Below, one piece after another: positions 36,327 to 44,308 of a stretch of 64,000 bases of DNA (positions are counted from its first letter, which is position 1; the number at the start of each line of letters is the position of its first letter). The stretch spans positions 1 through 64,000 of the forward strand of contig JAWPMT010000001.1 in the NCBI GenBank assembly GCA_033344775.1. Direction: 5' to 3'. The notes under the pieces were generated by a model that was given only the letters and a program-made list of their open reading frames with translations, ran no database searches and had not been told where the DNA came from. A program made the position numbers and the translations under genes. Source of the stretch: Cytophagales bacterium. Its GTDB lineage: Bacteria > Bacteroidota > Bacteroidia > Cytophagales > Cyclobacteriaceae.

Positions 36327-36535
36327 TTAGAATTGCGTTAAAATTCTGGCCCAGTCAGCTTGCGATTTAATCCGTAGTTTGATCCGGATTGCTTTTCTGT
36401 AACTGTCATAGGTGAGTTTGGATATGCCATGAAATGAGCAATTTCCTCTCGGCTTTTCCCGTTCTTAATGAGGGCTAAAACCTCCTTTTCTCTGGAGGAT
36501 AGCAATTCAAGTACTGAGGTAGAGGGGGAATTCAT
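36327..36535 (-). pseudogene. stand-alone LuxR/GerE-type HTH gene with a frameshift
   Basis: From ATG at 36535 the frame gives ELLSSREKEVLALIKNGKSR and EEIAHFMAY, the first two helices of a GerE-type DNA-binding domain, then loses similarity and stops at 36338. In another frame the missing half is intact: KLTYDSYRKAIRIKLRIKSQ followed by ADWARIL, which is the recognition and dimerisation helix pattern, ending at a stop at 36327-36329. A single missing base near the AAATCC... CCAAACTC junction (about 36430) explains it. The whole would be a 70-residue GerE-like regulator without a receiver domain. It is 24 bp ahead of the also-frameshifted surface protein gene and could have controlled it. Confidence 0.6.
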
Positions 36536-36615
36536 ACCCCTAATTAAGTCCGTCTAATTGCAGTAGAGCAGCTTTTTGTCGTGAGTGACAGGTTTACTAG
36601 CGTGAAATGCAGTAT

Positions 36616-38193
36616 TTATAACACGCGTTCCTGAATAGCCTTTTTGTAGGTCCGGGACATTTTTAGTTCCTGGCCATTCTTTAGCATGACCTGGTCACCA
36701 TTCAAACTTTTGATGTGCTTAAAGTTGACAATGACAGATCGATGGATTTGGGCAAATTCGACCGGCAAAACTTTCAAGATTTCACTCAGTTTATTCCGAT
36801 CTATTTCGGGTCTATCTTTGTCTTCTAGATAGAACTCCAAATAGTGATCTTCAACTTTGATATATAGGATCTTTTTGATGTCCAAAACCGCTTTGCTATT
36901 GAGTTTCAAAAAAGGAGATTCATTCTTTTTCGCCTGGTTTAATTGATCAATGGAGTCTTGTAGCTGATCATTAGATGCCAGTAGCTTTTCCCGGTGCCTT
37001 ATGATACTAAGAAGGATAGAAGTCATGGCGATAGAAAGTGCCAATATTTCAATAAGAAAGCCAACCATGATTGGATCGATAAGCATTAAGCTTTCATTGA
37101 TTACTCCGTATTCTGCCAATATTTTGCAAATGATTCCTACGAAGAACAAGGAGTATCCGAATAGAAAGACCTTGGCCTTGAACGGGTTAGTTTTGATGCT
37201 TTTTATAGCGGCAGTAAAAGCGAATACAACGGCTCCTAAAGTAAGGGTATATCTAACGGCGAACAACTCGGGAGCGAAAGCCATGTATTGATCTGGGATA
37301 GTAATCCAGACGAAGAAGCCAACCGTCATGATGCCAATAAATACAGAAATAATCCGATGGAATCGTGGCAATATATTTCTGGTGTTGAAGAAGGACTGGA
37401 TGTATACCATTAAAAACTGAATGGTAAAATGCGTGGTTGCTGGAAAGAAATGAGTGTTGAAATAGGGAGAGTTCGACGTAATGAATTGATACGTGAATCC
37501 CTCAAGAGAGAAAAGCCACAATGAAAAGTTGGTGATGTACAAGGCATACCATAAAAAGAGTTGTTTCCTTAGGGCGATGCCAACAAGCAGGGCTAGCAGA
37601 ATAATTAAAGCCAAAAAACCAAAATAGATTCCGTAGAAGATATAGTCATTTCCTGATTTTTGATCGAACATTTTTTCGTGATAGAATTCCATCGCGAATC
37701 GAGTAGCTGAAGTTCTTTTTTCAATGTTGACTAATACCCTTTTGGTTTCACCCTTATTGATTTGAATGGGTGCGATGAAGTTCCTATGTAAAATGGGCCT
37801 GGTAGCGTAAGGGGCATGATCACCAGATTCATAAAACAGTGAAACTGTATTATCCTCGGCTAATTCATAAAATCTGATTAGATCAATTTGAGGATTATCT
37901 ACTTCAATGTAGAAGGTGCCATCTTCAGTTTTGTTCTTAATATCGAACCGAACCCAAAATCCTGTGTTTTTGATCATTCCCTGGTTGCTTTTGGCAGCAA
38001 TAGTTGGCAAGGCCCTTTGACTAATCTGATTAAATGCCTGTTGCCCATCCAGTGAATCTTGCGTGGCATACACTGTTAAGTAGGGTTCCAGACTTGTGAC
38101 TTCCTCTTTATCGGTTATTTCGAGTTGATTATTCTGCGCAAAAGCGTAAGTAGTCAAAAAAAATGCCATCAGGCATGTTCGTATATGCATCAA
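36616..38193 (-). CDS. 7TM-DISM receptor fused to a LytTR DNA-binding domain
   Basis: 525 residues. A signal peptide (1-19) is followed by a 7TMR-DISMED2-type periplasmic domain (about 25-175; FWVRFDIKNKTEDGTFYIEVD), seven membrane helices (about 185-400), a short coiled coil (LLASNDQLQDSIDQLNQAKK) and a C-terminal LytTR domain (about 425-525; FAQIHRSVIVNFKHIKSL, LKMSRTYKKAIQERV). Such proteins sense a ligand, perhaps a carbohydrate, outside and bind DNA while membrane-bound, bypassing kinase and receiver. It is monocistronic and divergent from the kinase gene at 38423 across 229 bp, so it could regulate that gene or itself. Confidence 0.9.
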   Translation of the reverse strand: MMHIRTCLMAFFLTTYAFAQNNQLEITDKEEVTSLEPYLTVYATQDSLDGQQAFNQISQRALPTIAAKSNQGMIKNTGFWVRFDIKNKTEDGTFYIEVDNPQIDLIRFYELAEDNTVSLFYESGDHAPYATRPILHRNFIAPIQINKGETKRVLVNIEKRTSATRFAMEFYHEKMFDQKSGNDYIFYGIYFGFLALIILLALLVGIALRKQLFLWYALYITNFSLWLFSLEGFTYQFITSNSPYFNTHFFPATTHFTIQFLMVYIQSFFNTRNILPRFHRIISVFIGIMTVGFFVWITIPDQYMAFAPELFAVRYTLTLGAVVFAFTAAIKSIKTNPFKAKVFLFGYSLFFVGIICKILAEYGVINESLMLIDPIMVGFLIEILALSIAMTSILLSIIRHREKLLASNDQLQDSIDQLNQAKKNESPFLKLNSKAVLDIKKILYIKVEDHYLEFYLEDKDRPEIDRNKLSEILKVLPVEFAQIHRSVIVNFKHIKSLNGDQVMLKNGQELKMSRTYKKAIQERVL

Positions 38194-38422
38194 TAAACTA
38201 AGTTGTCAAATAGTATTGGTCTGCCGGTTAAATTAATATGTAGGAAGGAAAAATCACTGAATATCTAAATTTTTGACCTGGTGCCTCTAAACCTTAGGTA
38301 ATATGACCAGGTAATTCCGTGGATTCTTACACATCATTCAATTCATGAAATCTCGTGAATATTTCCCAAAGTAATTCACTCTGTTTATCTTCCAACCCTG
38401 GTAGACCTGAGCTAAACTTTTC

Positions 38423-40375
38423 ATGTTGAGAACCCTGGATCTGATCAAACGATTCCTGTTTTACGTATGCTGCTTTTGCTTGATGACCCAAGCCATCGGG
38501 CAAGCTAATGTCGATAGTTTGTTGATGGTACTGGATGAAAGTGCTGAACCACGGCAACGTGCCACGCTGGCCAATGAAATTTCTCGTGCCCTGGCTTTTA
38601 GGAACGCCGATTCGGCCCGTTATTTTGCTAAGATGGCGATCGAAGAAGCCATGTCCTTAGAAGATAAGGAGCCGTTAGCCAAAGGTTATTACAATCTGGG
38701 ACTTGCTTTTCATGTGCAAAATCAGTTTGATTCCGCAGCGTCGAATTACCGGAAATCTCTGGAGTATAGGGAATACATAGAAGACAAAAGTTTGCTGGCG
38801 GGTCTTTCAAATAATTTAGGGGCCATTTATGGACAAAAGGGGAGTTTTGAAAAAGCACTCATCTACTATCTGGAGTCATTGGACCTGAAATTGGAGTCGG
38901 GAAACTATCGTGCAGCAGCCACCACACTCAACAATATTGGGATCATCAAGTTCGACCAGGAATTGTATGATGAAGCACTTGTCTATTACCAGCGGGCGAT
39001 CAAACTCGATAAGCAGGAAGGAAATAAAATGGGAATGGCACGCTCGACCGGTAATGTTGGTTTGACTTTCCTGGAAATGGAAGTGTATGATAGTGCATTG
39101 TTTTACTATCGCCTTGCTTACGACATCATCAATCCAGAGGATGTGAATTGTCTGAAAATGTACACTACCAATGGGTTGGGGCAGACCTACTTTGCTCGCT
39201 ACGAATTGACGGAAGCGGAGACCTATGCGAAGATGGCCTTATCAGAGGCTCAGGGATGTTCGGACCCGGTCATACAATCATCTGCTTCGACGCTACTGGG
39301 TAGGATTGCTTTGGCTCGAAGAAACTACGCCACTGCTGAAGCACTTTTATTAGAGGGTCACAGAATTGCGGAAGAAAATGATATGCGGCAAGAACTTTCG
39401 GAAGTAAAAGAAGTCCTGTACGATTTCTATAAAGAACGTGGCCAAACCCGGAAATCCTTGTATTACCTAGAATCTTTGATGCAACTCAAGGATAGTCTTT
39501 TCAATGAAGGCCTGACCAAGAAGTTGGTCACCCTGGAGCTAAATCATGCCTTTCAGCAAGAAAAAGATTCCATCAATTTTCACGTAGAGCAGGAAAAAGT
39601 CGCATTAGAATCGGAAATCAAACGACGTAACATCCTCATTGTGGCTACAGGTATTGCCTTACTGCTAGCCATGGGGATTGTGTGGATGTACCGACGTGCA
39701 AATGGCCTGAAACAAGAGGCCAATCAACTGTTAAGTGAAAAGAACAAGGTGGTTACTGACGCATTGGCCCAAAAAGAAGAGCTGTTTAAGGAAATGCACC
39801 ATCGCGTAAAAAATAACCTGCAGATCGTATCGAGTCTTCTCAGTGTACAGGCACGATTGCTTAAAGATGACAAAGCAGTAAATGCCATGAAGGAAACCAA
39901 GGCAAGGGTCATTTCCATGGCGTTGGTTCACCAGCATTTGTACCAGCAAAAAAGTGATAAGCATGTAAATGTTGAAACCTACCTTGAATCACTGATCGAC
40001 TCGATCAATCAGAGCTTTGGGTCAAACTTACGTGCGATCAATATCGTGATGAGTATCGATCGGTTTCAACTGGACTCGGATCGTGCCATCAACCTGGGCT
40101 TCATCTTCAATGAACTCATCACCAACGCGTATAAACATGCCTTCCCTGAAGATTACAGAGGTAAACCCCGGATTGATATCAAACTCAAGAAAAGAACCGA
40201 AGATATTCAGTTATTGATCTCTGATAATGGGGTAGGACTGAAGGAGGAAATCGCTTCTAAATCATATGGGATGAACTTGATTGCTTCCATTACTTCCCGG
40301 ATGGATGGGCATTTGAAGTATAGCAATGGTGTGGGAACTACTATTTCTCTCAGCTTTCCGTTTGTGAACTCCTAA
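38423..40375 (+). CDS. TPR sensor histidine kinase, HisKA_2 type
   Basis: 650 residues. Signal peptide (about 1-27, ending AIGQA), TPR-like repeats (about 40-375; FHVQNQFDSAASNYRKSLEY, KGSFEKALIYYLESLDL), a membrane helix (about 405-423), then a HisKA_2 segment ELFKEMHHRVKNNLQIVSSL with His460 the likely phosphoacceptor, and a HATPase domain (NELITNAYKHAFP, SDNGVGL, KSYGMNLIASI). The N-terminal region is periplasmic. No response regulator is next to it, so it is orphan; the LytTR regulators in the window are candidates. It is divergent from the 7TM-DISM gene. Confidence 0.92.
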   Translation: MLRTLDLIKRFLFYVCCFCLMTQAIGQANVDSLLMVLDESAEPRQRATLANEISRALAFRNADSARYFAKMAIEEAMSLEDKEPLAKGYYNLGLAFHVQNQFDSAASNYRKSLEYREYIEDKSLLAGLSNNLGAIYGQKGSFEKALIYYLESLDLKLESGNYRAAATTLNNIGIIKFDQELYDEALVYYQRAIKLDKQEGNKMGMARSTGNVGLTFLEMEVYDSALFYYRLAYDIINPEDVNCLKMYTTNGLGQTYFARYELTEAETYAKMALSEAQGCSDPVIQSSASTLLGRIALARRNYATAEALLLEGHRIAEENDMRQELSEVKEVLYDFYKERGQTRKSLYYLESLMQLKDSLFNEGLTKKLVTLELNHAFQQEKDSINFHVEQEKVALESEIKRRNILIVATGIALLLAMGIVWMYRRANGLKQEANQLLSEKNKVVTDALAQKEELFKEMHHRVKNNLQIVSSLLSVQARLLKDDKAVNAMKETKARVISMALVHQHLYQQKSDKHVNVETYLESLIDSINQSFGSNLRAINIVMSIDRFQLDSDRAINLGFIFNELITNAYKHAFPEDYRGKPRIDIKLKKRTEDIQLLISDNGVGLKEEIASKSYGMNLIASITSRMDGHLKYSNGVGTTISLSFPFVNS

Positions 40376-40643
40376 CTTTTATTTCTGCCCCTGGAGTTAT
40401 CCCCAACAGGAATGATGGGACTGATTCCTATTGTTTGCAGGTAATAATACCTGCCAGGGCGAGTTGAGTTTTTGCTATGCGTCGGAGATGGTATCATAAC
40501 CTTCCTTCATTTAATTGTTGACACAGAGCCAGAATCGGGCTATTTTTAGAGAATCAGTTGCTTTACCTGCAAAGTTTCTGTGTCCATAACGAACCGCTAG
40601 GATATTTTCCAATAGGGAAATTGATATTCGTGACCATTCGCCA

Positions 40644-41963
40644 ATGCTAACTGTTTTGAAGTATTTCGTCAATCTTGGCGTCAAAGAGGGCTATTCCATT
40701 GAGGAACAGCACATGGTCCGCCATTGCAATGTGCTGACGACCGTAACCACCTTGATCTATCTGTGGTATGTCCTTTACGGGATCTACATCAGCAGTCTGT
40801 TTACTTCTGTGTTTGCAGCTGTCATGTCCGTATTGATTGGCGTGGTTTTTTGGCTCAACAGCATTTACATGCATGGCCCTTCAAAGGTACTGGCCGCGGT
40901 GGTTTCCAATTTTAGCGTCTGGTTTGCCTACCACGTGTTTCCGATCAATGAAGCAATTCTGTCAACGTTCGTGCCAATTGTTGCGAGTTACATTTATCTC
41001 TATGACCCTCAGAAGGAGCGGATCTATATGCTATCTGCCTTCGGGATAGCGGCAATGACCATCGTTGCCTGTTTTGTTGTGCCCAGACATTCCCTGCAAT
41101 TCGTTTATTTATCTCCGGAGGTGGTAGCGATGAGCAATGCTACCCATGTACCCATTTCTCTGGGACTGATGATGGTGTTACTCGTTGCCGTCATCTTTAC
41201 GAAGAATTCTATCAATGATTCTCTGAAAAGTGAAACGATAAGAGCTCAAGAGGCACTGGATCAACTGATGAAAGCACAGGATAGAGTAGTGGATTCCGAA
41301 AAGATGGCCATGCTCGGATTCTTATCGGCAGGTTTGAACCATGAGATCAATAACCCGCTGAATTATATGTTTGGCTCTTTGGATCAACTGGAAAAAGCTT
41401 GTGATGATGATGACAAACGTGCTTCATTCAAAGTGATCAGGGAAGGTATGAATCGGATCAATGAAATTGTGAGCAGCTTACGGAACTTTACGCATCAATC
41501 AGATTACATGGATCATGATTGTGATATCAATGCTATCCTTGATACCTGCAGCACCATGGTACGGTCAAAACACCAGCATGACATGGCCTTATTGAAGGAT
41601 TATGAAAAAGGATCCACCGTTGTAAAGGGGAATTCCGGAAGGTTACATCAGCTGTTTCTCAACTTGTTGATCAATGCCACGCAAGCGATTAGTAAAGGAG
41701 GGATCATATCGGTCAAAACCAGATTGGTACAAGATGCGATCCAAGTGAATATTGTTGATAATGGCAAAGGCATCGACTCAAAAGACTTACCCTATGTATT
41801 TGATCCTTTTTACACGACCAAATTTCCCGGAGAGGGCACCGGCTTAGGATTGGCCATTGCAAAAACCATTGTCACAGAGCATCAGGGAGAGATGGACATA
41901 GCTGCTAATGAAGCAGCTGGGATCACCGTTCAAATAACTTTGCCAGTTGAAGGACAAACGTAA
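40644..41963 (+). CDS. membrane histidine kinase with a 6-helix sensor
   Basis: 439 residues. The N-terminal 195 residues contain about six hydrophobic helices and no periplasmic domain, so the sensor is the membrane part itself. A coiled coil (about 200-220) leads to MAMLGFLSAGLNHEINNPLN with His233, the N box LFLNLLINATQAIS, G1 VDNGKGID, F box FDPFYTTKFPGEGTGLGLAI. The kinase core is of the NtrB/ZraS-like 'HEINNPL' class. No regulator follows. Its stop codon ends at 41963, the base before the stop of the convergent Prs-like gene at 41964, so there is no gap between the two genes. Confidence 0.9.
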   Translation: MLTVLKYFVNLGVKEGYSIEEQHMVRHCNVLTTVTTLIYLWYVLYGIYISSLFTSVFAAVMSVLIGVVFWLNSIYMHGPSKVLAAVVSNFSVWFAYHVFPINEAILSTFVPIVASYIYLYDPQKERIYMLSAFGIAAMTIVACFVVPRHSLQFVYLSPEVVAMSNATHVPISLGLMMVLLVAVIFTKNSINDSLKSETIRAQEALDQLMKAQDRVVDSEKMAMLGFLSAGLNHEINNPLNYMFGSLDQLEKACDDDDKRASFKVIREGMNRINEIVSSLRNFTHQSDYMDHDCDINAILDTCSTMVRSKHQHDMALLKDYEKGSTVVKGNSGRLHQLFLNLLINATQAISKGGIISVKTRLVQDAIQVNIVDNGKGIDSKDLPYVFDPFYTTKFPGEGTGLGLAIAKTIVTEHQGEMDIAANEAAGITVQITLPVEGQT

Positions 41964-42872
41964 TCAAATGATTGAATCTGCAATCAATTGCGCGATACTG
42001 ATTACTTCGAGAAAGTCATCCTGTATTTTCTCAACGTTACAATGTGTATCGGTACAGATCACCTTAGTGATCAATCCGCAATTACGGAGTTTTTCGATCC
42101 CATGGCTTACAAATAGCCCGTGCGAAGTAATGACATAGATGGCTTTTGCCCCACCTTCGTGATAGGTTTTTGCGGCGTTAATGATGCTACTTCCGGAACG
42201 GATCATGTCATCGTAAATAATGACTGTTTTTTCGGCTACATCTGCATTTACGGCACTGATCTCAGTGTGTCCATCAGCAATCCGTCTTTTTAGAATAAAT
42301 GCAGCACCCACATTCATGTCATTGGCCAGAGATTCTACCCATTTGGCGCGACCAGCATCAGTGGAAGCCAGGATAAAGTCATCGCCTCCGTATTTTCTAC
42401 ATGCGTCAATAATGATGGGCTTGCAATAGATATGTTTAGGGTGCAGGTTCTGCTCGAAATAGTGCGGAATGCCTTCCGTATGCAGATCAAACAGGTAGAT
42501 CTTGTTGCCTTTATGGCTTTGTGGGATTGCTGAGAACAGGCGTGCTCTAGTTTTTGCGGTGACAATCTCTCTCGGCTTCACAGCGCGTTCCATCGTCGAA
42601 TAGCCAAAGTAGGGGACAACCAGACTTAGTGACTCAACTCCGTAAGAGACAAGGGCAGAAGCCAGGTCGAATAATTCCAGTGTAGCAGATTCATGTACCG
42701 TTCCTCCTAATAGGATCACTTCCCGGTTCTCAACCTCAGACACAATTCGTTGATAGTGTTCTCCGTCAGAAAAGAAGCTTGATTCCACCACACCCTCTTC
42801 GAAAGGGGTGATATCGAGTAATTTCTTAGCGAGGGATTTGTAGTCTGAAGTAGAAAAAAGGAGTTTGTTCAT
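41964..42872 (-). CDS. prs: divergent ribose-phosphate pyrophosphokinase-like protein (Prs/ADPR-PP synthetase candidate)
   Basis: 302 residues, full length for the PRPP synthetase family. Conserved parts are FSDGEHYQRI, PYFGY, ITAK-like IVTAK, DLHTEGIPHYF, the catalytic LKRR and the PRPP-binding loop VIIYDDMIRSGSSI. The nucleotide loop differs: canonical YARQDRR is replaced by YSTMERA, and the pocket sequence REIVTAKTRARLF is unusual. Canonical Prs makes PRPP from ribose-5-phosphate and ATP. Position at the end of a Nampt-DUF4291-KptA cluster points to NAD+ synthesis: either supplying PRPP to Nampt, or, as in phage NARP1, pyrophosphorylating ADP-ribose. It lies 63 bp after KptA. A housekeeping prs would be expected elsewhere in the genome. 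Confidence 0.85.
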   Translation of the reverse strand: MNKLLFSTSDYKSLAKKLLDITPFEEGVVESSFFSDGEHYQRIVSEVENREVILLGGTVHESATLELFDLASALVSYGVESLSLVVPYFGYSTMERAVKPREIVTAKTRARLFSAIPQSHKGNKIYLFDLHTEGIPHYFEQNLHPKHIYCKPIIIDACRKYGGDDFILASTDAGRAKWVESLANDMNVGAAFILKRRIADGHTEISAVNADVAEKTVIIYDDMIRSGSSIINAAKTYHEGGAKAIYVITSHGLFVSHGIEKLRNCGLITKVICTDTHCNVEKIQDDFLEVISIAQLIADSII

Positions 42873-42935
42873 CGGTCAATAAGGGGAATGCTTATTGGTG
42901 GCGAACTTACAACTTTGTGCGTAATTGCTGGTCTA

Positions 42936-43496
42936 TTATTCCTTGAACAAAATATAGTCAGCGGGTACATGATCTGTGAGCCAGACGTTATTTTTAGATA
43001 GTAAGAATTCATGCCCTGCCTGGTGCATCTGTCCTGTTGCGATAGTCAGAATTACTGGCTTTCCTCTCCGGCTACCTACGTTTTGAGCAGTTTCAACATC
43101 AGGAGAAAGGTGCACATGTTGCCGATTCATTTTTAGCAGTCCTTGCTCTTTAATGCTGCCCATAAACTTGGCCACCGTACCATGGTACAGAAATTCAGGA
43201 GGTGTAGTCGGATTTAGTTGAAGGTCAATATTTACGCTGTGTCCCTGATTGGCCCGGATACAGCTGTGGTCTTTGTTGAATGCAAATCGCTGCTTGTCGT
43301 TTTCTTGTACTACTTTCTTTAGCAGCTCCAGGTCTAGCGAAATGCCATGTTTGTTCACCGCTAAGATTAGGGTGGAAGTGTCTGTCCATCCCTGCCCATC
43401 AAGTTCAATGTTGAGTGCTTCAGGTTGATGTCTTAATGCCAAACTAAGCAACTTACTGATTTTCTTGATCATCTTCTGTTGCTCATTCGTCGACAT
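42936..43496 (-). CDS. kptA: RNA 2'-phosphotransferase, Tpt1/KptA family
   Basis: 186 residues. The RNA lobe has ISKLLSLALRHQPEAL (Arg-His of the Tpt1 active site), GWTDTSTLI and IRANQGHS (second Arg); the NAD+ lobe has FLYHGT, GLLKMNRQHVHLS, VGSRRGKPVILTI (third Arg in GSRRG). All four catalytic residues (R-H-R-R) are present, so it should be active. The reaction moves an internal RNA 2'-phosphate to NAD+, giving ADP-ribose 1'',2''-cyclic phosphate and nicotinamide. The length is typical. The gene overlaps the 3' end of the DUF4291 gene by 14 bp and is followed by the Prs-like gene, so the three are cotranscribed and coupled. Confidence 0.93.
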   Translation of the reverse strand: MSTNEQQKMIKKISKLLSLALRHQPEALNIELDGQGWTDTSTLILAVNKHGISLDLELLKKVVQENDKQRFAFNKDHSCIRANQGHSVNIDLQLNPTTPPEFLYHGTVAKFMGSIKEQGLLKMNRQHVHLSPDVETAQNVGSRRGKPVILTIATGQMHQAGHEFLLSKNNVWLTDHVPADYILFKE

Positions 43497-44142
43497 GGGT
43501 GTCCAGGTTTAGGTGTTGAACCAAGGATTTGTCATTGACTTTATAAACCCGTTCATCAGGCATGATCAGAAATTGCAATTCTTTTTTGTTGACATGTTCA
43601 CGTTGTTCTTTGACAAAGTCCGAAATGTCCTCAATTTCAAGGATATCTTCCTGAACATACGCAGAGACCAAACTTCTTCTAAGCCCTATCTGAACAGCAC
43701 GTCTTTCCAGTTTTTCACCATGAGGGTCATGGTCCGGGTCCCACTGAATACGGCAATCGGACTGATCGATTGCCTGTTTCCAACTGTCATAGTCTGAGAA
43801 CTGTGTCGCATCAAAAGAAGACTTAACAGAGGCTTTCAGGTAGGCCTCAAAAGCATTACGTTTCAAATGAATGGCTAGTGTTACTTCTTGCGCTTCTTTG
43901 GTGCCCCAGCCACTTCGATACATCATCCAAAGGAAATTTGGTTTGATCCAGGTCATACGATCCATTTTGAAGGCTCCGCCGAATCGTTGATACGTTGCAG
44001 CGAAATGTCCAATTGCTGGTCGGTAAGCCTGGTAAACGATGACCTTTTCCTGATCGTATTGTGCCATGATATGACGTCCGGTTGTAGGCCAACCAGGAAG
44101 TTGTTCGTGGTAGTTTTTTAGTTGTAGTTTCATGATAATCAT
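43483..44142 (-). CDS. DUF4291 protein of the NAD+/RNA cluster
   Basis: 219 residues from 44142; an ATG three codons later at 44133 (MKLQLKNY) is an equally good start. The core phrases VIVYQAYRPAIGHFA, FKMDRMTWIKPNFLWMMYRS (continuing GWG), LAIHLKR, RIQWDPDHDPHGEKLERRAV and QIGLR are those of the DUF4291 family, which is soluble, about 200 residues and without a known function. The invariant Asp-Arg-Met-Thr-Trp and Trp-Asp-Pro-(D/E)-(H/R)-Asp stretches look like an active site. Its 14-bp overlap with kptA implies a joint task in RNA or nucleotide (ADP-ribose) processing; this is inference. Confidence 0.88.
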   Translation of the reverse strand: MIIMKLQLKNYHEQLPGWPTTGRHIMAQYDQEKVIVYQAYRPAIGHFAATYQRFGGAFKMDRMTWIKPNFLWMMYRSGWGTKEAQEVTLAIHLKRNAFEAYLKASVKSSFDATQFSDYDSWKQAIDQSDCRIQWDPDHDPHGEKLERRAVQIGLRRSLVSAYVQEDILEIEDISDFVKEQREHVNKKELQFLIMPDERVYKVNDKSLVQHLNLDTHVDE

Positions 44143-44151
44143 TTACTTAAG

Positions 44152-44232
44152 CGTCATTCCTGCGCAGGCAGTAATCTCAAGAACTAGAAGTACTAAATAA
44201 TATTGAGATTCCGGCATTCGCTCGGAATGACG
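44152..44232. repeat. 81-bp palindromic element inside the NAD+ cluster
   Basis: Outer arms CGTCATTCC (44152-44160) and GGAATGACG (44224-44232) and inner arms AATCTCAA (44173-44180) and TTGAGATT (44203-44210) give a nested cruciform. A longer, eroded element with the same phrases is found at 55153-55314. It occupies most of the 166-bp gap between nadV and the DUF4291 gene, probably a dispersed non-autonomous repeat that inserted there, and could act as a transcription-weakening hairpin. Confidence 0.7.
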
Positions 44233-44308
44233 GATTATTTTTTATACGGCTTAAGTCAATGACAATATGCTTAATCATCCATTTTAAATTATGGTAGACA
44301 TTTAAAAT

